From Candidatus Pelagibacterales bacterium (GTDB lineage Bacteria; Pseudomonadota; Alphaproteobacteria; Pelagibacterales; Pelagibacteraceae): DNA of 6,352 nt. A program made the translations under genes and the position numbers. This document shows, piece by piece, positions 1 through 6,306 of the stretch (its first letter is position 1; each line of letters starts with the position of its first letter). The stretch is taken from the NCBI GenBank assembly GCA_016882185.1, contig VHCC01000047.1, positions 1-6,352 of the forward strand, read 5' to 3'. The notes beneath the pieces were generated by a model. That model did no database searches. It worked only from the letters and a program-made list of their open reading frames with translations, and was not told the origin of the DNA.

Positions 1-1634
1 AGTCTGGAAAAACAAGATTAGAAATTGCATTTGATCTGAATTTTACAAATGAAGAAAAAGTTCTTAAATTATTGTCTAACTCGTATTCTCTTCCAATCAT
101 TGAATTAAAAAATCGTAGTTTAAGTGACGATATAAAAAAAATTATAACAATCAAATATATTCAAACTAATACTTTAGCACCCTTTGAGATTTCTGGTAAA
201 AATATTAAAATTGCTATAGCTGATGCCTCTAAGTTAAGCTTACTCAAGAATTTAAAAACTATGACAGGCTTAGAGCCTGAATTGTATGCAGCAAGTATCT
301 CGGATGTTCAAAGCTTTATAAATAAATTAGGTAAACCTGAGAATTCTAATGGTAAAGAAATCAACAACGTAGAGCAAATCGTAAGTATTGATCCTTCGAA
401 GCTAGAGGATGTTGCGCTTGAAAATGTAAAAGAAGAAAAAGAGATTAAGCCTATTGAAAATGAGTCTGATGTTATTAAATTTGGCCATGCGATTATTTCT
501 GAAGCAATTGTAGCAGGGGCTAGTGATATTCATATTGAGCCATTCAAAAAAACTTCAAGAGTAAGATATCGAGTAGATGGTATTTTAATCACTATGGATA
601 AATTTACTAAATTTCTAGATAGTAATTTTTCAGCTTTAGTCACAAGAATTAAAATTTTAAGTAAATTAGATATTTCTGAGAGAAGACTTCCACAGGATGG
701 AGCAATTGCCTTTAAATACAAAGCTATTGAAGTGGACCTTCGTGTTTCAATTTTACCAACAAATAACAACGAACGCATAGTAATGCGTATTTTAAATAAA
801 AATGCAGGTGAGAAAAAAATTGAGCAATTAGGTTTTGATGCAAATGATCTTAAAGTTATTTTAAAAGCTATTACCGGATCCCAGGGTATGGTGCTAGTAA
901 CTGGTCCGACAGGGTCTGGAAAAACGACAACTCTCTATAGTATCCTTAAACATATCAATAGCCCAAAATTAAATATTTTAACCGCTGAAGACCCAGTTGA
1001 GTATGAAATGGAAGGAATAGCCCAGGTGCAAGTAAAAGATGACATTGGCTATACCTTTTCAGCAGCTTTGAGATCATTCTTAAGACAGGATCCAGAGGTA
1101 ATATTAATTGGAGAAATTAGAGATAAGGATACCGTTGATATTGCATTAAAGGCTGCATTAACAGGTCACTTGGTTTTCAGCACTATCCACACAAATGATG
1201 CAGTTAGCACTGTTACCAGATTGCAAAATATGGGAACTCCAGACTATTTAATTGCTGCTGCTTTATCTCTAGTTCTTGCGCAACGTTTAGTTAGAAAGAT
1301 TTGTCCAGATTGTAAAACGTTGGATGAAAATACAAATTTAAAATTACTAAGTTCTATTGGTATTAATCCTGAAAAGGCCGCAAGATCTAAAGTCTTTAAA
1401 GGCGCTGGATGTGCAAATTGTAATATGACGGGATATAAGGGAAGAATGGGAATTTATGAAGCTCTCGAGATCACTCGAGAGATAAAACAGGCAATTTTAT
1501 CAAACGTTGGCACCATGGAGTTGCTAGCGTTGGCTAAAAAAAATAATTTTAGAACGATGCAAGAAATGGGCCATGATCTATTACTGTCCGGAGATCTTTC
1601 ATTTGCAGAGTATCAAAGAGTCTTACAAATTTAA
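1..1634 (+). CDS. pilB: Type IV pilus assembly (extension) ATPase PilB, 5'-truncated by the window edge
   Basis: Hexameric GspE/PilB-family ATPase that powers pilin polymerisation at the cytoplasmic face of the inner membrane, with PilC as partner. The frame is open from base 3 with no stop, and its first residues (RLEIAFDLNF, then LPIIEL) already match the N-terminal MshEN/T2SSE_N domain, so the start lies left of the window; the TTG at 72 is not a credible start. From the first complete codon 543 residues are visible, against roughly 560-570 for the family. Numbered from there: Walker A GPTGSGKT 301-308, Asp box around AEDPVEY 328-334, Walker B with catalytic Glu in DPEVILIGEIRD 363-374, His box TGHLVFSTIHTNDA 387-400, and a tetracysteine zinc site (CPDC 434-437, CANC 470-473). 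The zinc site and full N-domain mark it as PilB/GspE rather than PilT. The TAA overlaps the ATG of pilC. GspE is the alternative name, but the pilT and pilin neighbours favour PilB. Confidence 0.96.
   Translation, partial: SGKTRLEIAFDLNFTNEEKVLKLLSNSYSLPIIELKNRSLSDDIKKIITIKYIQTNTLAPFEISGKNIKIAIADASKLSLLKNLKTMTGLEPELYAASISDVQSFINKLGKPENSNGKEINNVEQIVSIDPSKLEDVALENVKEEKEIKPIENESDVIKFGHAIISEAIVAGASDIHIEPFKKTSRVRYRVDGILITMDKFTKFLDSNFSALVTRIKILSKLDISERRLPQDGAIAFKYKAIEVDLRVSILPTNNNERIVMRILNKNAGEKKIEQLGFDANDLKVILKAITGSQGMVLVTGPTGSGKTTTLYSILKHINSPKLNILTAEDPVEYEMEGIAQVQVKDDIGYTFSAALRSFLRQDPEVILIGEIRDKDTVDIALKAALTGHLVFSTIHTNDAVSTVTRLQNMGTPDYLIAAALSLVLAQRLVRKICPDCKTLDENTNLKLLSSIGINPEKAARSKVFKGAGCANCNMTGYKGRMGIYEALEITREIKQAILSNVGTMELLALAKKNNFRTMQEMGHDLLLSGDLSFAEYQRVLQI
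1462..1481. repeat. GC-rich 8-bp inverted repeat inside pilB
   Basis: CTCTCGAG (1462-1469) and CTCGAGAG (1474-1481) are exact reverse complements around a 4-nt ATCA loop. Each arm has five G or C bases, which stands out in such AT-rich DNA. It lies within pilB codons for the segment ALEITREI, so it may be a coincidence of coding, but RNA folding here would be stable. Confidence 0.6.
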
Positions 1635-2869
1635 TGTTATATTTTGATTACACTGGAATTGTATCTGGGAAGTATGTGACAGGTGAAATTCAGGCTCTAA
1701 ATCAAGAGGAAGCAGCATTTAAGTTAAAGAACGAAAAGATTATTATCACAAAGCTAATTAAATCAAAAAAAAAATTAGAGGTCGAAAAAAAAAAAGAAAA
1801 AGGTTTTGATTTTGGTTCTAAAACAAAAGTTCCTACTAAAGAGGTTATGATTTTTACAAAACAGTTTTCAACCATGTTAAAAGCAGGACTTCCTGTGTTA
1901 AATATTTTAATTATGCTTGAAGAGCAAATAACTCACAAAAATCTTAAAAGAATTATTGGAGAAATTAAAAAAGATTTAGAGTCTGGAATTATTTTATCAA
2001 AATCTTTTGAGAAACACCCAACTCTTTTTGATAATATTTACATAAATCTGACCAAAGCAGGAGAGGCAAGTGGTAAGTTAGATATTTTTCTTGAGAAAAT
2101 TGTACTTGGTTTAGAAAAAAGAGAAAAAATTAAATCCAAAATTAAAAGTGCTCTTTTTTATCCTGCAACCTTATTTACTGTAGCTATTTCGGTGACTATT
2201 TTTATGCTTATCAATGTGGTTCCTGTTTTTGTTAGAATGTACGATGGAATGGGGGTAAAAGTACCTGCTCCTACAGCCGCGATCATGGCAATGAGTGACT
2301 TTATGAGAAATCCTCTTGGGGGTGGATTAAGTTTTATTTTAATTATTTTGTTTGTATTTATATTTAGATATTTAGTAAAAACGAATTATGGGGTTCGAAA
2401 AAAATGGCACAAATTTATCCTTTATATGCCGATCTTCGGAGTTTTGATTCAAAAGTCCATATTTGCTCGAATAGCTCTAGTTCTTGGAAATTTAAATCAG
2501 GCGGGTGTTAACTTAATCGAGAGTATCGATATTGCAAAGTCTATCACAACAAATACGTTGGTCATTGAGGGTTTAGAGGCAATAAAAAAAGGGGTTTTTT
2601 CTGGTGAGTCGCTTACCAAATTGTTTTATAGGGAAAAAGTTTTTCCACAAACATTTGCTCAACTTATAGCTGTAGGTGAACAAACTGGCAGCTTAGATGA
2701 TATGTTTGGATCTATTGCTAGGTATTATGAAGAAGAATTTGATGTAGCAGTTGCAAATTTATCAAGTTTAATTGAGCCAATTATGATCGTTTTCATGGGA
2801 ATTACAGTAGGTGGTTTGATGGTTGCAATGTACGCACCAATATTTAATGTAGGCGCATTAATGAAATAA
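1634..2869 (+). CDS. pilC: Type IV pilus inner-membrane platform protein PilC (GspF family)
   Basis: Polytopic inner-membrane protein that couples the PilB/PilT motors to pilin insertion and extraction. At 411 residues it has normal family length. The N-terminus (YFDYTGIVSGKYVTGEIQA) is the usual PilC opening, followed by a very Lys-rich linker at about 43-57. Two T2SSF domains follow, at about 72-195 and 277-399. Each carries the internal-repeat signature, GEASGKLD near 143-150 and GEQTGSLDD near 348-356. Hydrophobic segments lie at about 173-200, 229-248 and 379-401, giving the expected three-helix topology. The ATG shares its A with the pilB stop (TAATG), so translation is probably coupled; only a weak AGAG lies upstream. 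The linker is encoded by an A10 tract (1765-1774) and an A11 tract (1785-1795), both in frame here. Confidence 0.96.
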   Translation: MLYFDYTGIVSGKYVTGEIQALNQEEAAFKLKNEKIIITKLIKSKKKLEVEKKKEKGFDFGSKTKVPTKEVMIFTKQFSTMLKAGLPVLNILIMLEEQITHKNLKRIIGEIKKDLESGIILSKSFEKHPTLFDNIYINLTKAGEASGKLDIFLEKIVLGLEKREKIKSKIKSALFYPATLFTVAISVTIFMLINVVPVFVRMYDGMGVKVPAPTAAIMAMSDFMRNPLGGGLSFILIILFVFIFRYLVKTNYGVRKKWHKFILYMPIFGVLIQKSIFARIALVLGNLNQAGVNLIESIDIAKSITTNTLVIEGLEAIKKGVFSGESLTKLFYREKVFPQTFAQLIAVGEQTGSLDDMFGSIARYYEEEFDVAVANLSSLIEPIMIVFMGITVGGLMVAMYAPIFNVGALMK

Positions 2870-2946
2870 AACTAAAGATAATTTAGTAAAAATATACTTT
2901 ATTTTTTTGTTTTTAATGGCTAAACTAACTTACTAAAAAATATCAA
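2870..2946 (+). promoter_or_regulatory. Spacer before the first pilin, with a weak possible promoter
   Basis: This 77-nt AT-rich gap between pilC and the first pilin is the natural place for an extra promoter, since shaft pilin is needed in large excess over PilB and PilC. The sequence shows a TATACT hexamer at 2893-2898 (5 of 6 to the -10 consensus) but no recognisable -35 at the right distance. It also has an 8-bp inverted repeat, TTTAGTAA at 2882-2889 and TTACTAAA at 2930-2937, 40 nt apart, which could be chance at this base composition. No sigma-54 element with correct spacing is present, and no Shine-Dalgarno sequence precedes the ATG at 2947. Confidence 0.2.
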
Positions 2947-3420
2947 ATGATAAAAAAAAAACTTATTCGAGCTTTTACATTAATTGAGCTACTAGTTGTT
3001 GTTGCAATTATTGGAATCCTAGCAGCTGTTGGTGTTGTAGCTTACCAGGGTTATACTTCTGGCGCTCAAGAAAACGCTGTAAAAACAAATCATTCACAAG
3101 TTTTAAAATACATTGCTGCAGAGAGTCAAAAATGCAACATCAGTTCAACGGGTATCGCATTTGGTGTAAATAACTTTTGTGCAACACCTATCACAGCAGC
3201 AAGAGTAATTGCACAGCTACCTACAGCTTTAGTAGCTTTCAAAAATCCCTACAATGCTTCGGCTCAAGCTTTTTCCCAAGCAGGAGGTATGAATGCTGCG
3301 AATATAGGTTATATTTATGTAGCCGCTACACCCGGAGTGGCTAACTCACTTACAATAAACTCATGTTACGGAGATTGTACGGCTGCACAGCAATTAAGCG
3401 TACCTGTAAGTATAAGATAA
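2947..3420 (+). CDS. Type IV prepilin 1, probable major pilin subunit
   Basis: Type IVa prepilin of 157 residues, about 148 when mature. A 9-residue basic leader (MIKKKLIRA) precedes FTLIELLVVVAIIGILAAVG, the N-methylation motif and hydrophobic alpha-1 helix that anchors the subunit in the membrane and then packs the fibre core; Glu at mature +5 is present. Residue -1 is Ala, not the usual Gly. The rest is an Ala-rich globular domain with four cysteines (63, 78, 140, 144), of which the last two form a tight C-x3-C (CYGDC) near the C-terminus. FKNPYN lies at 98-103. It is called the likely major pilin only because it comes first after pilC with the longest upstream gap in this unit; pilins 2 or 3 could be the main subunit. 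Codons 2-5 contain an A10 run (2952-2961). No Shine-Dalgarno sequence is visible; ATG 2947 gives a leader of typical length. Confidence 0.9.
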   Translation: MIKKKLIRAFTLIELLVVVAIIGILAAVGVVAYQGYTSGAQENAVKTNHSQVLKYIAAESQKCNISSTGIAFGVNNFCATPITAARVIAQLPTALVAFKNPYNASAQAFSQAGGMNAANIGYIYVAATPGVANSLTINSCYGDCTAAQQLSVPVSIR

Positions 3421-3442
3421 AAAAAAAGTTTATTCTTTTTTT
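3421..3442. other. A/T hairpin between pilin 1 and pilin 2 (possible attenuator or mRNA end)
   Basis: Directly after the pilin 1 stop, AAAAAAAG (3421-3428) is the perfect reverse complement of CTTTTTTT (3435-3442), with a 6-nt loop TTTATT. The stem has only one G-C pair, so it is weak. A poly-A and poly-U arm around a small loop could act as a leaky terminator or a 3' stabiliser that sets more pilin 1 than pilin 2 or 3. It occupies nearly the whole 27-nt gap and leaves no room for a ribosome binding site for pilin 2. Confidence 0.3.
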
Positions 3443-3447
3443 ATTAA

Positions 3448-3900
3448 ATGGAAACACTACGTGTTGATAAAAAAAGTATCAAAGCATTCACTATTATAGA
3501 ACTTTTAGTTGTTGTCGCTTTAATTGGAATTATTTCTACATTAGGAATTGTTGCATACAACGGCTATACATCATCAGCCCAACAAACAGCTGCAAAAAAT
3601 TCTTTGAATGCTATTTCTATTGCGCAGTTAGAATATAAGTCAACGAGGGGAACTTTTTATCAAAGTTCAAATCCAAACAGTCCAAATAATGCCTCAACAA
3701 ATGATATAAATTTGAATTTATTTGGAGTTACTTCATTTAACGTTTCTGGGGCAGCAAATAATGACAAATTAACAGGTCAAGCATATTGGTTTTCATCTGC
3801 CGCAACTCCAACTACTTTTATTTTAACGGCGCAAGAAAAAGATGGTTTATGTCGTATCACACTAAATCAAGACAGCGCCTTAAATATGTCTCAATGCTAA
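3448..3900 (+). CDS. Type IV prepilin 2, PilE/PilA-like
   Basis: Prepilin of 150 residues, about 137 when mature. A 13-residue leader (METLRVDKKSIKA) precedes FTIIELLVVVALIGIISTLG, with Glu at +5 and Ala at -1. No other in-frame start gives a shorter leader. The C-terminal part resembles the PilE/type IVa pilin ending: a strand (YWFSSAATP..FILTAQ), then KDGLCRITLNQD and a closing Cys as the very last residue. The pair C135-C150 would form the classic D-region disulfide loop with 14 residues inside. It lacks the earlier cysteine pair and the NPYN motif found in pilins 1 and 3. It sits 27 nt after pilin 1 and 4 nt before pilin 3, so the three are probably co-transcribed. Whether it is a shaft or a minor pilin cannot be told from sequence. 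Confidence 0.9.
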   Translation: METLRVDKKSIKAFTIIELLVVVALIGIISTLGIVAYNGYTSSAQQTAAKNSLNAISIAQLEYKSTRGTFYQSSNPNSPNNASTNDINLNLFGVTSFNVSGAANNDKLTGQAYWFSSAATPTTFILTAQEKDGLCRITLNQDSALNMSQC

Positions 3901-3904
3901 TTTC

Positions 3905-4408
3905 ATGAATAGGGCATTTACTCTAATAGAGCTTTTAGTAGTTATTGTAATTATAGGCGTTCTTTCCACAATAGGGGTGATTGCGTATAATGAATATAGT
4001 TTAGATGCTAAAAAACAGGCAACAATTGCAAATTGGAACTCGGCTATTAAATTTATAGAAAACACATTTGCACAATGTAAACTTAAGGGTTCTACCGCAG
4101 TTATAGAATTAAGCCCAACTGCTGGTAGAATACCCTGCGCAACTACTCCAGCCACCCAAGCATCTGTAAATGCTATGGCAGATACGTTTATGAGATATTT
4201 TTTAGAAAAAAGGTTTATCAATCCTTATAATGTTAACGATGAGTGGGTTGTAAGAAGGGGGTCTGGAGGGGAAACGGTTGATGGTAGATTACGATTAGAT
4301 GAAACGGTTTGTAATAATAACAGACCAGGCAATGAAATGTCTATTTGGTATAAAGTTCACGATAACTCAGGGCAAATAGCAAGGATGAAAATGCAGCACT
4401 GGTGTTAA
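3905..4408 (+). CDS. Type IV prepilin 3, paralogue of pilin 1
   Basis: Prepilin of 167 residues, about 163 when mature. Its leader is extremely short, only MNRA, before FTLIELLVVIVIIGVLSTIG (Glu at +5, Ala at -1). No in-frame ATG, GTG or TTG occurs between the upstream stop at 3881 and this ATG, so the short leader stands unless a non-standard codon is used. Four cysteines (58, 78, 136, 167) are present, the last being the terminal residue. The first Cys is at mature position 54, as in pilin 1, and both proteins then have a Cys-Ala-Thr and an F-x-NPYN motif (104-109 here). The domain after NPYN is more charged than in pilin 1. The start lies 4 nt after the pilin 2 stop with no Shine-Dalgarno sequence, which suggests re-initiation after pilin 2. 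Confidence 0.88.
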   Translation: MNRAFTLIELLVVIVIIGVLSTIGVIAYNEYSLDAKKQATIANWNSAIKFIENTFAQCKLKGSTAVIELSPTAGRIPCATTPATQASVNAMADTFMRYFLEKRFINPYNVNDEWVVRRGSGGETVDGRLRLDETVCNNNRPGNEMSIWYKVHDNSGQIARMKMQHWC

Positions 4409-4532
4409 AGAGCATGGAAATTAAAAAAATGTCATAGGTTAAAGTTAATTAATTTGTATTTCCTATAAAAAATTTTTTTCTATAAACTTTTGTTATCTAA
4501 AAGTCCTAAGCCATTTTATTATCAGGTTTATA
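4409..4532. other. Non-coding first part of the pilin 3 - pilT spacer
   Basis: AT-rich sequence with no credible open frame on either strand and no RNA gene I recognise. It contains A/T runs, for example AAAAAATTTTTTT near 4467-4479, but no clean GC-containing hairpin. The more structured part of the spacer follows from 4533. Confidence 0.5.
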
Positions 4533-4558
4533 TTTGAAATTTAGCCTTAAATTTCAAA
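4533..4558. other. Perfect 11-bp inverted repeat with 4-nt loop (hairpin or operator)
   Basis: TTTGAAATTTA (4533-4543) is exactly complementary to TAAATTTCAAA (4548-4558) around the loop GCCT. No T-run follows directly, so alone it is not a standard terminator. It could be an mRNA 3'-end stabiliser for the pilin transcript, the upstream half of a tandem terminator, or a palindromic operator for pilT. The length of the perfect match makes chance less likely than for the other A/T repeats here. Confidence 0.5.
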
Positions 4559-4565
4559 CAATTTT

Positions 4566-4587
4566 AAAGCTAAAAAAGCTTTTTTTT
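4566..4587 (+). terminator. Candidate Rho-independent terminator after the pilin cluster
   Basis: AAAGCT (4566-4571) pairs with AGCTTT (4577-4582) around an AAAAA loop, and the T-run spans 4580-4587. The stem is short, with two G-C pairs, but it has the hairpin-plus-U-tract arrangement expected for the + strand. It stands 7 nt after the 11-bp hairpin at 4533-4558, and the two together look like the end of the pilB-pilC-pilin transcript. Confidence 0.5.
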
Positions 4588-4609
4588 ACTAACTATTTAT
4601 AGATATAAT
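4581..4609 (+). promoter_or_regulatory. Candidate promoter for pilT
   Basis: A perfect -10 consensus TATAAT lies at 4604-4609, 19 nt before the pilT ATG. The hexamer 17 nt upstream is only TTTTTT, a poor -35 overlapping the terminator T-run. If this -10 is used, the transcript would start near 4616 and leave a leader of about a dozen bases. TATAAT is common in DNA this AT-rich, so support comes mainly from position: after a terminator-like hairpin and just before a gene. Confidence 0.35.
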
Positions 4610-4628
4610 TATTATTAATAATAAACAT

Positions 4629-5633
4629 ATGATTGCTAAAATTAGTGAGTTAGCCACAACTAACCTTAAAATCTCTGATTTTCATTTAAGAGAAGGATCA
4701 AACGTTGCCTACCGCGTTTTAGGCGAGATGTTTCAAGATGCAAATTCATTGATTAAAAAAAGTGATTTGGAAGAACTATTAAAAAAGAATTGTACTGAAG
4801 AGGAAGTTCAAAATTTTAATAAACATAATGAATTAGATTGCGCTATAAATCTTGCAGGTTTTAGATTCAGAGCAAATTTTTTTAAAACGTTAAATGGTTC
4901 TGCAGCAGTTTTAAGAAGAATTGTAACTAAAATTCCAAGCATGGAGGAATTAAATTTACCCCCAGTTATGTATGAGATTGTTGAAGCGCATAAAGGTTTA
5001 ATATTGGTTACAGGACCTACTGGATCTGGAAAATCAACTACACTTGCTGCAATTATTGGAAAAATTAATGAGCTTCGATCTAAAAATATTATCACTATTG
5101 AAGATCCTGTTGAGTTTATTCATCATGATAAAAAAAGTATTGTGTCTCAACGTGAAGTTGGAAAACAAACCAGTTCATTTGCTAGAGCTTTAAAAAGTGC
5201 GCTGCGAGAAGATCCTGATGTCATTTTAGTTGGTGAAATGCGAGACCTGGAGACTATTTCTATGGCTTTGACTGCAGCAGAAACTGGACACCTAGTTTTA
5301 GGAACTCTTCACACAAGTGGAGCACCCAACACTATAAATCGTCTAATTGATGTATTTCCCCCAGGGCAGCAAGGACAAATAAGAGCTCAGATTGCAGAGT
5401 CACTTAAAATGATCATCACACAAAGACTCATTAAGAAAAAGGATGGAACAGGTAGAGTTGGTGCATTTGAAATTTTAACTTGCACGGCACCAATTAAAAA
5501 TTTAATTCGCGAAGCAAAGATTCATCAGATCCCAAGTGTAATGCAAACATCACAAAAAGACGGAATGGTAACAATGGAAAAATCCATAGAAGTTCTAACT
5601 CAACGTGGAATAATTACAGGTGGATTGGAATAA
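4629..5633 (+). CDS. pilT: Type IV pilus retraction ATPase PilT
   Basis: Hexameric ATPase that drives pilus depolymerisation, and so twitching motility and DNA or phage uptake, from the cytoplasmic side of PilC. At 334 residues it has normal PilT length, with only the short PAS-like N-domain (residues 1 to about 100) and no zinc tetracysteine, unlike PilB. Walker A GPTGSGKS is at 129-136, Asp box IEDPVEFIHHDKKS at 157-170, Walker B DPDVILVGEMRD at 195-206 and His box TGHLVLGTLHTSGA at 219-232. The PilT-specific AIRNLIRE motif appears as PIKNLIRE at 288-295, followed by QTSQKDGMVTMEKSI. This motif favours PilT over PilU. The ATG at 4629 gives the expected N-terminus (SDFHL for the usual SDLHL) and has no Shine-Dalgarno sequence. 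Its last 14 bases overlap the next pilin gene, so pilT is likely co-transcribed with the minor pilins. Confidence 0.97.
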   Translation: MIAKISELATTNLKISDFHLREGSNVAYRVLGEMFQDANSLIKKSDLEELLKKNCTEEEVQNFNKHNELDCAINLAGFRFRANFFKTLNGSAAVLRRIVTKIPSMEELNLPPVMYEIVEAHKGLILVTGPTGSGKSTTLAAIIGKINELRSKNIITIEDPVEFIHHDKKSIVSQREVGKQTSSFARALKSALREDPDVILVGEMRDLETISMALTAAETGHLVLGTLHTSGAPNTINRLIDVFPPGQQGQIRAQIAESLKMIITQRLIKKKDGTGRVGAFEILTCTAPIKNLIREAKIHQIPSVMQTSQKDGMVTMEKSIEVLTQRGIITGGLE

Positions 5634-6306
5634 AACAGCTTTTACCCTAGTAGAATTATTAGTTGTCATAGTCCTGATAGGTGTTATAGCGCTTGTTGCA
5701 ACTCCAAATGTAAGAGAGTTTATAAATAATAGAGAATATAAAAATGATGTTTATAAAATTTCTGCAATTATTAATTCTTTGCGAAGCAATTTAGAGTCAA
5801 AAAAAGCAGACGTTAACACTGGACTACCTCTAGAGATAGGAAGTGTTTTGTTAGGTACTGATGCTAATGGAGTTCGAGTCATCACAGGTTTAGCAGATAG
5901 TGAGAGACTTCAAAGACTTAGAGCGAATATTTGTAACGCAAATAGTGCAGCAGATCCCAATGTTTGGAATGTAGTTAATACATATAGCTCCTCTCAGAAT
6001 GGAACGGTAGCTTCGACGGCTAATGAAACATTTATTAATTTGTCAATTGCACCAGGAGGCAACTGGGCTTGTTTTACAATTAAAATGGACAATAATCTAG
6101 CCTACTTTGATGAATATAGTGGAGGTGTTCGAGGCATTTGTCATAAATCAAAAATTGTTGGAACAAGCATTAATGAGCGGAACCAAAATTGTAGTCCATC
6201 AGCAAATAACGTACCTTACTATGGAATTTCGGTTAATAAATTTGGGCGAGCAACAGTACATAGATATGATTATGCAACATCAAGGTGGAGAGAAGAGCAA
6301 AATTAA
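5620..6306 (+). CDS. FimT/GspH-like minor type IV prepilin, GTG start
   Basis: Larger prepilin of 228 residues, about 221 when mature. The leader MDWNKTA precedes FTLVELLVVIVLIGVIALVATPN, with Glu at +5 and Ala at -1. The segment ATPNVREFINN..YKNDVYKISAIINSLRSNLESKK resembles the GspH/FimT family, where the helix runs into PN..FI.NR and a basic, Ser-rich continuation; the late VNKFGRATVHRYD is also reminiscent. Such minor pilins help prime assembly or form the pilus tip, and in some bacteria bind DNA. Four cysteines lie at 105, 151, 174 and 191. The GTG at 5620 is the only start between the in-frame stop at 5611 and the FTLVELL motif; a weak TGGAA lies about 10 nt upstream. The gene overlaps pilT by 14 nt and is overlapped by the next prepilin. 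The family call is from motif resemblance only. Confidence 0.85.
   Translation: MDWNKTAFTLVELLVVIVLIGVIALVATPNVREFINNREYKNDVYKISAIINSLRSNLESKKADVNTGLPLEIGSVLLGTDANGVRVITGLADSERLQRLRANICNANSAADPNVWNVVNTYSSSQNGTVASTANETFINLSIAPGGNWACFTIKMDNNLAYFDEYSGGVRGICHKSKIVGTSINERNQNCSPSANNVPYYGISVNKFGRATVHRYDYATSRWREEQN

Noticed and set aside
72..74. TTG as the start codon of PilB
   Set aside because: The frame is open to the left edge and the upstream codons already encode conserved N-domain residues, so the gene begins outside the window.
530..778. Reverse-strand open frame inside pilB
   Set aside because: It is antisense to a strongly conserved ATPase region, has no recognisable domain, and is explained as a shadow frame.
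1..2869. Type II secretion (GspE-GspF) instead of a pilus
   Set aside because: The PilB/PilC families overlap with GspE/GspF, but a clear PilT and several pilins in the same cluster fit a retractable type IV pilus better.
2917..2933. Possible sigma-54 (-24/-12) promoter before pilin 1, starting TGGC
   Set aside because: The -12 element is not at the required spacing: no GC lies ten bases after the GG, and TTAC falls two bases too late.
3880..4221. Reverse-strand open frame over pilin 3
   Set aside because: It lies wholly opposite a clear prepilin gene apart from the last bases of pilin 2; no motif supports it.
2947..4408. A silent-cassette or gene-conversion system among the three pilins
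   Set aside because: All three have complete frames and their own starts, and even the shared N-terminal DNA differs at many synonymous positions, so recent conversion is not visible.
4415..4438. Tiny open frame (MEIKKMS) after pilin 3
   Set aside because: Only seven codons, with no ribosome site and no supporting context.
2930..4592. Shared heptamer TTACTAA upstream of pilin 1 (2930-2936) and pilT (4586-4592)
   Set aside because: Seven A/T-rich bases recur easily in this composition, and the distances to the two start codons differ, so a common regulator is not supported.
4808..5095. Reverse-strand open frame inside pilT
   Set aside because: It is antisense to the PilT Walker A region; composition and lack of motifs indicate a shadow.
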